Assembly (NCBI RefSeq): GCF_030811215.1
Contig: NZ_JAUSQM010000001.1
Span: forward strand, 1,426,001 to 1,490,000
Length of the DNA: 64,000 nt
Reading direction: 5' to 3'
From: Nocardioides massiliensis
GTDB taxonomy: Bacteria > Actinomycetota > Actinomycetes > Propionibacteriales > Nocardioidaceae
Both the position numbers and the translations under genes were made by a program. Positions 16,220 to 25,354 of this stretch are shown here, in pieces; the first letter of the stretch is position 1, and every line of letters begins with the position of its first letter. The notes under the pieces were generated by a model. It did no database searches. It was not told where the DNA came from and saw nothing but the letters and a program-made list of their open reading frames with translations.

Positions 16220-17299
16220 ATGGCACGCGGTGGCAGACGAGACGGCGGCACGCGCGGCAGCAGGGTGGTCCGCGCCACCGATCGCCGTACGCCCGAGGGC
16301 CCGGCGACCCTGGCCACGGTCGCAGCGCGCGCCGGGGTGTCGCGCCAGACGGTCTCCAACGCGATCAACAACCCCGCCCTGCTGGCCGAGGACACCCTGG
16401 CCAAGGTGGAGCGCGCGATCGCCGATCTCGGCTACTCGCCCAACCTCGCCGCCCGCACCCTGCGCACCCGCACCACACGCCTGATCGGGCTGCCGTTCGA
16501 GCCCGCGCAGGAGGGCACGGCCAATGCGCTGATGGACCGGTTCGTCCACACGCTGGTCGAGGCCACGCGCGAGATGGGCTACCACGTCCTGCTTTTCGCC
16601 TCCGACCCGACGGACTCCGAGCGCGGCTACGCGCGGATGCTGCGCTCGACGGCCGTCGACGCGTTCGTCGTCACCGACACCTACCGCGGCGACCCGCAGG
16701 TGGAGTACCTCCAGCAGCGCGGCGCGCTCTTCGTCGCCTTCGGGCGCCCGTGGGACCAGGCCGAGGCGATCCATCCGTGGGTGGACGTCGACGGCGCCGC
16801 CGGCGTGGCGCAGGCGACCTCCCACCTCGCCGATCGTGGCCACGAGGTGATCGCCTGGCTGGGGTGGACCGCCGACCAGCCCATCGGTGAGGACCGGCGT
16901 GCCGGGTGGATGGGCACGATGCGCGCCCGCGGTCTGTCGACCACGCGGCTGAGCGTGCGCGGCGACGGCACGATGGAGTACGGCCGGCGCGCCACCCACG
17001 CCCTCATCGACGCCCGCAAGCCGACGGCGCTGGTCTGCGTCAGCGACACGGTCGCCATGGGGGCGATGCGGGCGCTGCACGAGCGCGGGCTGGTCGCGGG
17101 TCGCGACGTCGCCGTCGTCGGCTTCGACGACTCCCAGGTCGCCCAGACCGTCTCGCCCGCCCTCACCTCGGTGCGCCAGCCGCTGGAGGAGGTCGCGCTC
17201 GGGATCGGGGAGCGACTCGAGAAGCTGCTCAACCACCGGCCCATCGAGGAGCCGGGGCTGCTGCTGCAGCCCACTTTGGTGGTGCGGGAGACCAGCTGA
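16220..17299 (+). CDS. LacI-family transcriptional regulator
   Basis: A 359-residue regulator. After a basic leader comes the LacI helix-turn-helix TLATVAARAGVSRQTVSNAINN and the hinge helix LGYSPNLAARTLRTRTTRLIGL. The periplasmic-binding-protein-like effector domain follows, with VDVDGAAGVAQATSHLADRGH and VVGFDDSQVAQTVSPALTSVRQP. The effector is probably a sugar or nucleoside, but the sequence does not say which. The start ATG 16220 has a GGAGGGG Shine-Dalgarno 9 nt upstream; ATG 16199 and GTG 16163 are in frame. No sugar transporter or catabolic operon is adjacent, so the targets are unknown. Confidence 0.88.
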   Translation: MARGGRRDGGTRGSRVVRATDRRTPEGPATLATVAARAGVSRQTVSNAINNPALLAEDTLAKVERAIADLGYSPNLAARTLRTRTTRLIGLPFEPAQEGTANALMDRFVHTLVEATREMGYHVLLFASDPTDSERGYARMLRSTAVDAFVVTDTYRGDPQVEYLQQRGALFVAFGRPWDQAEAIHPWVDVDGAAGVAQATSHLADRGHEVIAWLGWTADQPIGEDRRAGWMGTMRARGLSTTRLSVRGDGTMEYGRRATHALIDARKPTALVCVSDTVAMGAMRALHERGLVAGRDVAVVGFDDSQVAQTVSPALTSVRQPLEEVALGIGERLEKLLNHRPIEEPGLLLQPTLVVRETS

Positions 17300-17309
17300 G
17301 GGGCCCGGT

Positions 17310-18053
17310 TCAGTACTGCTTCCACCACAGGTTGACGGCGTAGTCGACGCTCAACCCCTCGTGCTCGGCGATGATCTCCTCGGCGACCGCCGGCGCGAAC
17401 TCGATGCGCACGACCGCCTCGAGGTCCTCGCGGGACTCGAAGCTCCAGCCCATGTCGATGGGCTCGCGGCTCCATCCGTGGCGAGCCCAGAACCGCTCAA
17501 CGGCGGGCGGATCCACCTTGTCGCCGTACCCCCGCCTGAACCACGCCCCGAAGGTCGAGCGCGTCGCGTCGTTGTCGATGACGTACGCCGTACCCCCGCG
17601 ACGCATCACGCGGTCGAACTCGCGCAGCCCGGGCTCGCAGCCGGGACCGAAGAAGTAGGCCCACCGTGCGTGCAGGACGTCCACCGAGGCCGGCGGCAGC
17701 GGCAGGTCGGTGGCGCTTCCCTGGAGGACGCGGACGGTGCCGAGCTTCGCCGTACGCCGACGGGCGATCGCCGCGAGGCCGGGATGGGGCTCGACGCCGA
17801 CGACGGACCGGGCCGCCGGGAAGCCCTGCTCGCCCGCCCAGCGCGGCAGGTGGAAGCCGGTGCCGCACCCGAGGTCGAGCAGGTCGCGTCCCTCCCAAGA
17901 GCCGAGCCGCAGCATGGCGGCCTCGATGCGCCGATCCGGGTCAACCGCGCGGTTCTCGATCTCGTACGTCGCGGTGTGGTGCCAGATGTTGGGCGAGGGT
18001 ACGGCGCCCGGCGAGGTGCCGGGCACGGTCGAGGGTGGTGCGGGGCGCGGCAC
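17310..18053 (-). CDS. SAM-dependent methyltransferase (class I)
   Basis: A protein of about 240 residues. The SAM-binding motif I is [16 protein letters not shown], followed by [17 protein letters not shown] and the post-II stretch [32 protein letters not shown]. This is the methyltransferase type 11/25 pattern; the substrate cannot be told. The start is uncertain: GTG 18053 and GTG 18026 are both in frame and neither has a clear Shine-Dalgarno, so translation may depend on the gene just upstream, which ends at 18089. The gene is convergent with the LacI-type gene, separated by 10 nt. Confidence 0.78.
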   Translation of the reverse strand: MPRPAPPSTVPGTSPGAVPSPNIWHHTATYEIENRAVDPDRRIEAAMLRLGSWEGRDLLDLGCGTGFHLPRWAGEQGFPAARSVVGVEPHPGLAAIARRRTAKLGTVRVLQGSATDLPLPPASVDVLHARWAYFFGPGCEPGLREFDRVMRRGGTAYVIDNDATRSTFGAWFRRGYGDKVDPPAVERFWARHGWSREPIDMGWSFESREDLEAVVRIEFAPAVAEEIIAEHEGLSVDYAVNLWWKQY

Positions 18054-18088
18054 GCCGCCGGGCCGGGGTGCGCTCAGGGGTGGTCGCT

Positions 18089-18727
18089 TTAGATCCGGAC
18101 CAGGCCGTTGGGGGTCTGGAACTGGGCGGCGAGCAGGCCCGGGGTGCCGTGCGGGGCGACCCACTCGACCTTCACGTCCTCCAGCGGCTCGTCGACCGGG
18201 TGGCCCAGCCATTCGCTGACGCGCTGCGGGTCGCCGGCGATCTCCAGGCACTCCAGCGAGATCGCGCCCGACGGGTTGGCCGCCGGACGGTCCTCCTCGG
18301 GGGACAGCCACTTGACGAAGAACGGCAGCTGCGGGTCGGACTGCAGGCCCTTCACGCCGATCTGCTCCCACACCAGCTCGGTGCCGTCGGGGCGGTGCCG
18401 GTTGCCGGGGACGGCCTTGCGGCCCAGGCGCTCCTCGTACTTCTCGATGTCGCGCACCCGCACGACCCAGCCCATCCAACCGCCACCCAGCTCGGACCGG
18501 GCACGCACGGCCTGGCCGAACGGGGCCTTGTCGGAGGCGGGGTGGTCGAGCACCTCGACGATCTCGACGTAGACCCGGTCGCGCAGGGCGAGGGTCATGT
18601 TGCGGGTGCCGAAGCGCGGGTGCAGCCCGCCGTCGACGAACTCCTCCCCGAGAAGCTCCCCGAGACGCTGCGCGGTGCTCGCGAGTCCGTCGGGTCCGGC
18701 GGCGTACGACAGGTGGTCCAGGCGCAT
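18089..18727 (-). CDS. Glyoxalase-like domain protein (VOC superfamily)
   Basis: A 212-residue protein starting [15 protein letters not shown], with [15 protein letters not shown] and [11 protein letters not shown], the pattern of Glyoxalase-like proteins of Pfam type PF13468. These have two paired beta-alpha-beta-beta-beta modules and often a metal site; H5 and E at YVEIVE are candidate ligands. The reaction is unknown. It lies just upstream of the methyltransferase gene on the same strand, and an intergenic region of 177 nt rich in palindromes precedes it. Confidence 0.8.
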   Translation of the reverse strand: MRLDHLSYAAGPDGLASTAQRLGELLGEEFVDGGLHPRFGTRNMTLALRDRVYVEIVEVLDHPASDKAPFGQAVRARSELGGGWMGWVVRVRDIEKYEERLGRKAVPGNRHRPDGTELVWEQIGVKGLQSDPQLPFFVKWLSPEEDRPAANPSGAISLECLEIAGDPQRVSEWLGHPVDEPLEDVKVEWVAPHGTPGLLAAQFQTPNGLVRI

Positions 18728-18817
18728 GTTGGCATTGTCACCCGTGTCGTTGCCGGACTCCCAATCGGGGGTCGATCCGGCGGCCGTGCCGGGTGCGGCG
18801 TACCGCGGTTCGGGGGG

Positions 18818-18892
18818 ACTGTGTATACGAAGTTGCGCGACACGCCGACTGGAACGTGTACACAGTGGCGACTTCGCTACACGTGTAGCGAA
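18818..18892. repeat. Nested inverted repeats including a 20-nt perfect palindrome
   Basis: TTCGCTACACGTGTAGCGAA (18873-18892) is a perfect 20-nt palindrome. Just before it, ACTGTGTATAC (18818-18828) pairs with GTGTACACAGT (18856-18866) with one mismatch, and GAAGTTGCG (18829-18837) pairs partly with GGCGACTTC. All lie in the 177-nt gap upstream of the glyoxalase-like gene. The 20-mer could be an operator for a dimeric regulator; the whole block could also be another palindromic repeat of the kind seen elsewhere in the window. Confidence 0.8.
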
Positions 18893-18904
18893 ACTGCACG
18901 CCGC

Positions 18905-19687
18905 TCAGGAGTGCCGCGAGGCGGGGTGGATGGCGAGCAGCGAGCGGGAGCGCAGGTGCGCCTCGCAGTGCGCGACCAGCTCGTCGTACGCCGGCTGCCC
19001 CATGAGCGCGATGAGCTCGGCAGCGTTGGAGAGGTAGACCGGCTCGGGGGCGACGTGGGCCTCGGTGTTGCCCGAGCAGTACCAGTCGAGGTCGTGGCCG
19101 CCGGGGCCCCAGCCGCGCCGGTCGTACTCGGTGATCGTCACCTCGGTGTAGGTGGTGCCGTCGGTGATCTCCACCTCGCGGAAGAGCCGGCGGATCGGCA
19201 GCTGCCAGCAGACGTCGGGCTTGGTCTCGACGAAGTGCACGCCCTCGCGCTCGGCCTGGTGGTGGAAGGCGCAGCCCTCGCCGCCGGGGAAGCCGGGGCG
19301 GTTGAAGAACACGCAGACGCCCTCGTGGACCAGGGTCTTGCGCTCGCCGTCCTCGATCTCGACCCACTGCCGGCGCTTGGGCTTCACACCACGCTTGCCG
19401 TCGGGCCGGCCGACCTCGTGCATCTGCCAGTGCTCGGGCTCGAGCTTGTCGACCCAGCCGGCGACGCGCTCCTCGTCCTCGTCGTCGGCGAAGTGCGCAC
19501 CGAGGGTGCAGCAGCCGTAGTCGGGGCGGTCGGCGCTGATGCCGGCGCACCCGCCACCGAAGATGCAGGTCCAGCTGGACGTGAGCCACGTGATGTCACA
19601 GCGGAAGACCTGACCGCCGTCGCCGCGGTCGGCGGGGTCCTCGAACTCCACCCACGCACGTGGGAACACCAGGTCGACCTCGGGCAC
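18905..19687 (-). CDS. Cysteine-rich protein of unknown function
   Basis: A 260-residue soluble protein. The N-terminal third contains a dense cysteine cluster ([29 protein letters not shown]), and further Cys/His residues occur at [22 protein letters not shown] and DVCWQLP. This recalls iron- or zinc-binding cysteine-cluster proteins (YkgJ or DUF3109-like), but I cannot place it firmly. GTG 19687 has an AGGG 8 nt upstream; GTG 19696 is an alternative. It has no hydrophobic segment. It is divergent from ppx. Confidence 0.68.
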   Translation of the reverse strand: MPEVDLVFPRAWVEFEDPADRGDGGQVFRCDITWLTSSWTCIFGGGCAGISADRPDYGCCTLGAHFADDEDEERVAGWVDKLEPEHWQMHEVGRPDGKRGVKPKRRQWVEIEDGERKTLVHEGVCVFFNRPGFPGGEGCAFHHQAEREGVHFVETKPDVCWQLPIRRLFREVEITDGTTYTEVTITEYDRRGWGPGGHDLDWYCSGNTEAHVAPEPVYLSNAAELIALMGQPAYDELVAHCEAHLRSRSLLAIHPASRHS

Positions 19688-19771
19688 GGCGGTCACCCTA
19701 CGTCGCCGTACGCCGCCGCCCCAGCGCCCGCCCGGCGTCCGGTCGGGTGCCCGGCCGGTACCGTGGCCCGC

Positions 19772-20725
19772 ATGAGGTTGGGCGTGCTCGACATCGGCTC
19801 CAACACCGGTCATCTGCTGGTCGTGGACGCCCGTGGTGGCGCGGCCCCCCTGCCCGCCTACTCGTTCAAGGAGCCGCTGCGGCTCGCGGAGAGCATCGAC
19901 GACGACGGGGCGATCAGCCAGGTGGCGGCCGAGACGCTCGCGGCGTTCGTCGGGACGGCCCTCGAGGTCGCGGAGACGAAGGGTTGCGAGGAGGTCATCG
20001 GCTTCGCGACGTCGGCGGTGCGCGATGCGACCAACAGCGACGCCGTCCTCGACCTCGTGCGCGAGCGCACCGGCATCACCCTCGACGTCGTCCACGGTGA
20101 GGACGAGGCGCGGCTGACCTTCCTCGCCGTACGCCGCTGGTTCGGCTGGTCCTCGGGCCGGCTCGCGGTCATCGACATCGGCGGCGGGTCGCTCGAGATC
20201 GCCGCCGGCCTCGACGAGGCGCCCGAGGTGGCGTGGACGCTGCCGCTCGGCGCCGGGCGGTTGGCCCGACGGTGGTTCCGCGAGGACCGGCCGCGCACTG
20301 ACGACGAGCTGCGGGAGGTACGCCGCAGCATCCGCGCAGCCGTCGCGAAGGACGCCGGGTCGCTGCTGCGCGGCGGCGCTCCCGACCACGCCGTCGCGAC
20401 GTCCAAGACGCTGCGTTCTCTAGCGCGCATCTGCGGTGCGGCGCCGTCGGCGCAGGGGCCGTATGTCTCCCGCATCCTGCCCGCGGCCGAGCTCGCGCAG
20501 TGGATCCCGAAGCTGGCCGCGATGCGCCACGAGCAGGTCGCGGCCCTGCCGGGGGTGGCCGCCAACCGTGCGCACCAGATGCTGGCCGGCGCCCTGGTCG
20601 CGGAGGGGGTCTTCGACATCTTCGGGTTCACCGAGCTGGAGGTGTGCCCGTGGGCGCTGCGGGAGGGCGTCATCCTCGAGCGGCTCGACCGGCTCAGCGT
20701 CCGGGCAGGACTGGCGGGAGCGTGA
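19772..20725 (+). CDS. ppx: Ppx/GppA family phosphatase (exopolyphosphatase)
   Basis: A 317-residue protein of the ASKHA fold. Phosphate loops are [15 protein letters not shown] at the N-terminus and [15 protein letters not shown] near residue 130, with the catalytic-glutamate region [17 protein letters not shown]. It hydrolyses terminal phosphate of polyphosphate and/or pppGpp. The length is that of the short Mycobacterium Ppx1 type, which lacks the C-terminal HD domain. Its stop overlaps the next gene by 4 nt (GTGA). In mycobacteria ppx also lies a few genes upstream of proC, so the order is ancestral. Confidence 0.9.
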   Translation: MRLGVLDIGSNTGHLLVVDARGGAAPLPAYSFKEPLRLAESIDDDGAISQVAAETLAAFVGTALEVAETKGCEEVIGFATSAVRDATNSDAVLDLVRERTGITLDVVHGEDEARLTFLAVRRWFGWSSGRLAVIDIGGGSLEIAAGLDEAPEVAWTLPLGAGRLARRWFREDRPRTDDELREVRRSIRAAVAKDAGSLLRGGAPDHAVATSKTLRSLARICGAAPSAQGPYVSRILPAAELAQWIPKLAAMRHEQVAALPGVAANRAHQMLAGALVAEGVFDIFGFTELEVCPWALREGVILERLDRLSVRAGLAGA

Positions 20726-21510
20726 CCGGCCCGCTGTTCGCCCTCTCGACCTCCTCGGTCTATCCCGAGTCGGCTGCCGAGGCGTTCTCCTACGCCTCGC
20801 GCCTGGGCTACGACGCCGTCGAGGTGATGGTCGCGCTCGACCCGGTCAGCCAGGAGGTCGACGGGATCAAGCACCTCTCGGACTACCACGAGGTGCCGGT
20901 CTGCTCGATCCACGCGCCCACCCTCCTGGTGACCCAGCGGGTCTGGGGCACCGACCCGTGGGTGAAGCTCGAGCGCAGCGCCGAGATGGCCCACGCCGTG
21001 GGCGCCGACGTCGTCGTCGTACACCCGCCGTTCCGGTGGCAGCGGGAGTACGCCGCCGGCTTCGTCGAGGGGATCGCCGACCTGGAGGCCCGCACCGGCA
21101 TCGCGTTCGCGGTCGAGAACATGTATCCCTGGCGCGCCTCGTCGAAGCGCGAGCTGCAGGTCTACCAACCCGGCTGGGACCCCTCGGAGCAGGGCTACGC
21201 CAACACCTGCGTCGACCTCTCCCACGCCGCGACGGCGCAGACCGACTCCCTCGAGCTGGTCAAGCGGCTCGGCGACCGGTTCCGCCACCTGCACCTCACC
21301 GACGGCAGCGGGTCGGCCAAGGACGAGCACCTCGTCCCCGGGCGCGGCAGGCAGCCCGCCGCCGAGCTGCTCGAGCACCTCGCCGGCACCGGGTTCGAGG
21401 GACACGTCGTGCTGGAGATCAACACCCGCAAGGCCGACAAGGCCCAGCGCGAGGCCGACCTGCTGGAGTCGCTGGCCTTCGCCCGCCTGCACTTCGCCAC
21501 CGAGCGCTGA
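20722..21510 (+). CDS. Xylose isomerase-like TIM-barrel protein (sugar phosphate isomerase/epimerase)
   Basis: A 262-residue AP-endonuclease-2/xylose-isomerase-like TIM barrel. Metal-binding residues are likely the Glu/His in [32 protein letters not shown] and VLEINTR. The substrate is unknown; the same family member stands beside ppx and proC in mycobacteria, so it is probably a housekeeping gene. It overlaps ppx by 4 nt and is followed 32 nt later by the proline dehydrogenase gene. Confidence 0.82.
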   Translation: MTGPLFALSTSSVYPESAAEAFSYASRLGYDAVEVMVALDPVSQEVDGIKHLSDYHEVPVCSIHAPTLLVTQRVWGTDPWVKLERSAEMAHAVGADVVVVHPPFRWQREYAAGFVEGIADLEARTGIAFAVENMYPWRASSKRELQVYQPGWDPSEQGYANTCVDLSHAATAQTDSLELVKRLGDRFRHLHLTDGSGSAKDEHLVPGRGRQPAAELLEHLAGTGFEGHVVLEINTRKADKAQREADLLESLAFARLHFATER

Positions 21511-21542
21511 GACCGCGAGGGCGCCGACGTACGCTGACCGGC

Positions 21543-22478
21543 ATGTCCCTGCTCCGTGAGCCGATCCTGGCGCTCTCGCGCAGTGACCGGGTGCGAGACG
21601 CCCTCGTGCGGACGCCGGTGACCCGGGGCGTGGTCGAGCGCTACGTCCCCGGCGAGACCACGGCCGACGCCGTACGCGTGGCCGGCGAGCTGGCCGCCGA
21701 CGGGCTGCACGTCACCCTCGACCACCTCGGCGAGGACACCCTCGACGTCGCCCAGTCGTGGGCGACGGTCGACGCCTACCACGAGCTGCTGACGGCGCTG
21801 GCCGACGAGGGCCTCGCGCACCGGGCGGAGGTCTCGGTCAAGCTCACCGCGCTCGGACTGGCCCTGCCCGACGACGGGCCGCAGCTCGCGCTCGAGCAGG
21901 CCCAGCGCATCTGCCGGGCGGCGCGCCGGGCCGGCACCACCGTCACCATCGACATGGAGAGCCACGCGGTCACCGACGCGACGCTGATGATCGTGCACGA
22001 GCTGCGGCGCGACTTCCCCGAGACCGGCGCGGTGCTGCAGTCCTACCTGCACCGCACCGTCTCCGACTGCCGCACGCTCGCCCACGAGGACTCCCGGGTG
22101 CGGCTGTGCAAGGGCGCGTACGCCGAGCCCGACGACGTCGCCCACACCGACCCCGAGGACATCGCGCGGGCCTACGTGCGCTGCCTGAAGATCCTCATGG
22201 CCGGCGCCGGCTACCCGATGGTCGCGACCCACGACCCGCGCCTGATCGAGATCGCCTCGGCGCTCGCCGCTCGCCACGGACGCCGCCCCGGCACCTACGA
22301 GTTCCAGATGCTCTATGGCATCCGCCCCGACGAGCAGCGGCGGCTCGCGGAGCGCGGCGAGACCGTCCGCGTCTATGTGCCGTACGGCGCGCAGTGGTAC
22401 GGATACCTCATGAGACGTCTCGCGGAGCGGCCGTCCAACCTGACATTGTTCGCTCGGTCACTGGTGTCGACGAGGTAG
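21543..22478 (+). CDS. Proline dehydrogenase (monofunctional)
   Basis: A 311-residue FAD enzyme that oxidises L-proline to pyrroline-5-carboxylate at the membrane. The barrel motifs are EVSVKLTALGL, VTIDMESHAVTDATL, VLQSYLHRTVSDC, RLCKGAYAEPDD, VATHDPRL, YEFQMLYGIRP and VYVPYGAQWYGYLMRRLAERP; the last is the proline carboxylate-binding helix. The length excludes the bifunctional PutA fusion, so the P5C dehydrogenase must be elsewhere. It is followed after 9 nt by proC, which catalyses the opposite direction. Close spacing of a degradative and a biosynthetic gene is worth noting. Confidence 0.93.
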   Translation: MSLLREPILALSRSDRVRDALVRTPVTRGVVERYVPGETTADAVRVAGELAADGLHVTLDHLGEDTLDVAQSWATVDAYHELLTALADEGLAHRAEVSVKLTALGLALPDDGPQLALEQAQRICRAARRAGTTVTIDMESHAVTDATLMIVHELRRDFPETGAVLQSYLHRTVSDCRTLAHEDSRVRLCKGAYAEPDDVAHTDPEDIARAYVRCLKILMAGAGYPMVATHDPRLIEIASALAARHGRRPGTYEFQMLYGIRPDEQRRLAERGETVRVYVPYGAQWYGYLMRRLAERPSNLTLFARSLVSTR

Positions 22479-22487
22479 GGGAGAGCC

Positions 22488-23297
22488 ATGGGCGCGAACG
22501 TCGCGATCCTCGGTGCGGGAGTGATGGGCGAGACCCTGCTCTCCGGGATGCTGCGCGGCGGACGCCCGGCCGACTCGCTGCTGGTCGGCGAGAAGCGCAC
22601 CGAGCGTGCCGCCGAGCTCCAGGAGAGGTACGGCGTACGCGTCCTGGGCAACAGCGAGGCGGCCGCCGAGGCTGAGACCGTGCTGCTGGTGGTCAAGCCG
22701 CAGGACATGGCCGACCTGCTCGCCGAGATCACCCCCGTGCTGCGCCCGGGCCAGCTGCTGGTCTCGCTCGCCGCCGGCATCACCACCGCCTGGATCGAGG
22801 AGCGGGTGCCCGCCGGGGTGGCCGTCATCCGCGTCATGCCCAACACCCCCGCGCTGGTCGACGAGGGGATGGCGGCGATCTCCGCCGGCTCGGTGTGCGA
22901 GGAGGCCCACCTGGTCGAGGCGGAGGCCGTGCTGGCGGCGACCGGCAAGGTGCTGCGGGTGCCGGAGCGGCAGCAGGACGCCGTGACCGCGATCAGCGGG
23001 TCGGGTCCGGCGTACATCTTCTTCGTCGTCGAGTCGATGATCGAGGCCGGCGTCCACCTCGGACTGCCGCGCGCGACCGCCACCGACCTCGTCGTGCAGA
23101 CCGTCGTTGGCTCGGCCAAGCTGCTGCGCGAGACCGGAGAGCACCCGACCGTCCTGCGCGAGCGCGTCACCTCGCCGGGAGGCACCACGGCTGCCGCCGT
23201 ACGCGAGCTCGAGGACCACAAGGTGCGCGCGGCGTTCCTGGTCGCGATGGAGGCGGCGCGGGACCGCTCGCGCGCGCTGGCCGAGGGGAGCGCCTGA
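22488..23297 (+). CDS. proC: Pyrroline-5-carboxylate reductase
   Basis: A 269-residue NAD(P)H enzyme making L-proline in its last step. The Rossmann motif is VAILGAGVMGETLLSGML; VVKPQDMADLL, VIRVMPNTPALVDEGM and the C-terminal signature ISGSGPAYIFFVVESMIEAGVHLGL ... TSPGGTTAAAV are all present. ATG 22488 has a GGGGAGAG Shine-Dalgarno. It begins 9 nt after the proline dehydrogenase gene and is followed 5 nt later by the acuC-like gene. In Mycobacterium and Streptomyces proC is followed by the same HTH protein and bS22 seen at 24730-25316. Confidence 0.95.
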   Translation: MGANVAILGAGVMGETLLSGMLRGGRPADSLLVGEKRTERAAELQERYGVRVLGNSEAAAEAETVLLVVKPQDMADLLAEITPVLRPGQLLVSLAAGITTAWIEERVPAGVAVIRVMPNTPALVDEGMAAISAGSVCEEAHLVEAEAVLAATGKVLRVPERQQDAVTAISGSGPAYIFFVVESMIEAGVHLGLPRATATDLVVQTVVGSAKLLRETGEHPTVLRERVTSPGGTTAAAVRELEDHKVRAAFLVAMEAARDRSRALAEGSA

Positions 23298-23302
23298 CCC
23301 CC

Positions 23303-24529
23303 ATGCCGCTGGAGCCCGCCGTGCCTGCTGACCCGGTCGCCTGCCCGGGCGGATCGGTGGTCGTGTTCGACCCGGTGATGACCACCTACGACTTCGGCCC
23401 GACCCACCCGATGGCGCCGGTGCGCGTCGACCTGACGATGCGGCTGGCCGAGGAGCTCGGCGTGACCGGCCCCGACGGCGTGCTGCGCCAGGTGGCCGCT
23501 CCGGTCGCGAGCGACGACGCGATCGCCACGGTGCACTCGCCGGCGCTCCTCGAGGCGGTGATGGCTGCCGGTCGCGACCCGCGGCGCGCCGACTACTCGT
23601 TCGGGCTGGGCAGTGACGACAACCCCGTCTTCGTCGGCATGCACGACGCGGGCGCCCACGTGGTCGGCGCGACTGTCGAGGCCATGCGGCAGGTGTGGAC
23701 GGGCGAGGCGACCCACGCCGCCAACATCGCCGGCGGGCTCCACCACGCCATGCCCGGGCGGGTGAGCGGGTTCTGCATCTACAACGACATCGCCGTCGGC
23801 ATCCAGTGGCTGCTCGACAACGGTGCGGAGCGGGTGGCGTACGTCGACGTCGACGTCCACCACGGCGACGGCGTGGAGCGGATCTTCTGGGACGACCCGC
23901 GCGTGCTCACGATCAGCCTCCACGAGACCGGCCAGATGCTCTTCCCCGGCACCGGGTTCCCCCAGGACCTCGGCGGGCCGGAGGCGAAGGGGAGCGCGGT
24001 CAATGTCGCCCTGCCGCCCGGCACGTCGGACGCCGGCTGGCTGCGCGCGTTCCACGCGGTCGTGCCCGAGCTGCTGCGCGAGTTCGACCCCGACATCCTC
24101 GTCACCCAGCACGGTTGCGACACCCACCTCGAGGACCCGCTCGCCCACCTCATGCTCACCGTGGACGGCCAGCGCGCGACCTACCTCGCGTTGCACGAGC
24201 TCGCCCACGAGGTCGCGGGGGGCAAGTGGGTCGCCACCGGTGGGGGCGGCTACGCGATCGTCGACGTCGTCCCGCGGGCGTGGAGCCACCTGCTGGCGAT
24301 CGTGGGCGGCGCGCCGCTGGACCCCTCGTTGCCCACCCCCGACGGCTGGCGCGACCACGTGCTGACGTCGATGGGGCAGCAGGCGCCGTTCCGGCTCACC
24401 GACGGCCGCACCCCGGCGTACCGCGACTGGCGCGACGGCTACGACCCCAACACCTGGCTCGACCGCGCCATCCAGGCCACCCGCGAGGCGGCGTTCCCGC
24501 TGCACGGGCTGAACGTGCACGGGTACTGA
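23303..24529 (+). CDS. acuC: AcuC-like histone deacetylase family protein
   Basis: A 408-residue arginase/deacetylase-fold enzyme. Zinc and catalytic residues are visible in GGLHHAMPGRVSGFCIYND, VAYVDVDVHHGDGVERIF, LTISLHETGQMLFPGTG and VTQHGCDTHLEDP. AcuC proteins deacetylate lysines, for instance on acetyl-CoA synthetase. ATG 23303 lies 5 nt after proC. It stands between proC and the HTH gene, where mycobacteria have no such gene, so its presence may be a lineage-specific addition to this block. A polyamine deacetylase role cannot be excluded. Confidence 0.88.
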   Translation: MPLEPAVPADPVACPGGSVVVFDPVMTTYDFGPTHPMAPVRVDLTMRLAEELGVTGPDGVLRQVAAPVASDDAIATVHSPALLEAVMAAGRDPRRADYSFGLGSDDNPVFVGMHDAGAHVVGATVEAMRQVWTGEATHAANIAGGLHHAMPGRVSGFCIYNDIAVGIQWLLDNGAERVAYVDVDVHHGDGVERIFWDDPRVLTISLHETGQMLFPGTGFPQDLGGPEAKGSAVNVALPPGTSDAGWLRAFHAVVPELLREFDPDILVTQHGCDTHLEDPLAHLMLTVDGQRATYLALHELAHEVAGGKWVATGGGGYAIVDVVPRAWSHLLAIVGGAPLDPSLPTPDGWRDHVLTSMGQQAPFRLTDGRTPAYRDWRDGYDPNTWLDRAIQATREAAFPLHGLNVHGY

Positions 24530-24729
24530 CGGGCGCCTGGCTGTGCGGCTCGGTGGGCAGCTGGGTGGGCGGCTGTCCACGCGACACGCCGGAGAAAGGC
24601 AAAGAATTTCCCCAGGTTGGCCGTCACCCCTTCCCCACGAGTCACACCAGCCCCTATCCTCGCCACCAGGCTGGCGTGAGGCCGCGGTGGGGAAGCCGTG
24701 GGCGTCGGCCTCAGAAAGTGCGGTGCACG

Positions 24730-24936
24730 ATGGCTGCTCCAGGCGCTGGGGACCTCTCCGGCTCGAAGTTCTTGACCGTTGCCGAGGTCGCGCAGGTCAT
24801 GCGTGTCTCCAAGATGACCGTCTACCGACTCGTCCACTCCGGCGAGCTGCCGGCGGTCCGCGTCGGGCGTTCCTTCCGGGTCACCGAGAAGGACGTCGAC
24901 GACTACCTCAAGGGCTCGTTCTTCCAGACGGGCTGA
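24730..24936 (+). CDS. Small excisionase/MerR-like DNA-binding protein (BldC-like)
   Basis: A 68-residue protein made almost only of a winged helix-turn-helix: FLTVAEVAQVMRVSKMTVYRLVHSGELPAVRVGRSFRVTEKDVDDYL. The same short protein lies between proC and the bS22 gene in Mycobacterium and Streptomyces, so it is a conserved chromosomal regulator and not a phage excisionase. A 200-nt upstream gap without a gene probably holds its promoter. Its DNA targets are unknown; BldC, a distant relative, acts as a developmental repressor in Streptomyces. Confidence 0.87.
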   Translation: MAAPGAGDLSGSKFLTVAEVAQVMRVSKMTVYRLVHSGELPAVRVGRSFRVTEKDVDDYLKGSFFQTG

Positions 24937-24976
24937 CGCTCGCCCTGCACCACCGGCAGCCTCTCGCGTACCACTT

Positions 24977-25093
24977 GTCGAACGAAACCGGGCGTTTGCA
25001 GCGGTAGTTTCGTTCGACCAGCGGGTGTGTCGTCAGTCGGGCGGCCCTTCGATACGCCTCGTCCCTCGGCTACTCAGGACAAGTGAAACTGCC
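24977..25093. repeat. Family B palindromic repeat, copy 1, interrupted by a second repeat
   Basis: GTCGAACGAAAC (24977-24988) is the exact reverse complement of GTTTCGTTCGAC (25007-25018). The right part continues as at the other B copies up to TCGGGCGG (25044). The expected ending GTGAAACTGCC appears only at 25083-25093. The 38 nt between, 25045-25082, starts CCTTCGATACGCC and ends CTACTCAGGACAA, which resembles a different palindromic repeat common in actinobacterial intergenic DNA. The block lies between the HTH gene and the bS22 gene. Confidence 0.78.
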
Positions 25094-25214
25094 GCCCGGT
25101 TCGGAAACCGCCCACGATCCGTCTCGGTTTCTCCCGAGTAGGGCGGCCCGGATACGCTTGCCCCCGTTCTGCACCACCGTGCAGCGACGCCTGATCATCA
25201 GAGAGGCTCCACCT

Positions 25215-25316
25215 GTGGGTTCCGTCATCAAGAAGCGCCGCAAGCGCATGGCCAAGAAGAAGCACCGCAAGCTGCTGAAGAAGACGCGCGTTCAGCGTCG
25301 TCGTCTCGGCAAGTGA
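25215..25316 (+). CDS. Small 30S ribosomal protein bS22 (AURKAIP1/COX24 type)
   Basis: A 33-residue, extremely basic protein ([19 protein letters not shown], then [10 protein letters not shown]). It matches the actinobacterial bS22 that binds the decoding-site region of 16S rRNA, known from mycobacterial ribosome structures. It is translated from GTG 25215 with GAGAGG upstream. The open frame extends upstream to 25083 but that part is repeat DNA. Its place between the HTH gene and the epimerase gene is conserved in mycobacteria. Confidence 0.93.
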   Translation: MGSVIKKRRKRMAKKKHRKLLKKTRVQRRRLGK

Positions 25317-25354
25317 CCTTGCGCGGGCTCTGAGCAGATCGGTCGGACCACTCG

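Noticed and set aside
21543-22478. Bifunctional PutA
   Set aside because: The protein has only 311 residues and no aldehyde dehydrogenase domain.
24730-24936. Phage excisionase (Xis) as sign of a prophage
   Set aside because: No integrase or phage genes are near, and the gene order proC - HTH - bS22 is conserved in actinobacterial chromosomes.
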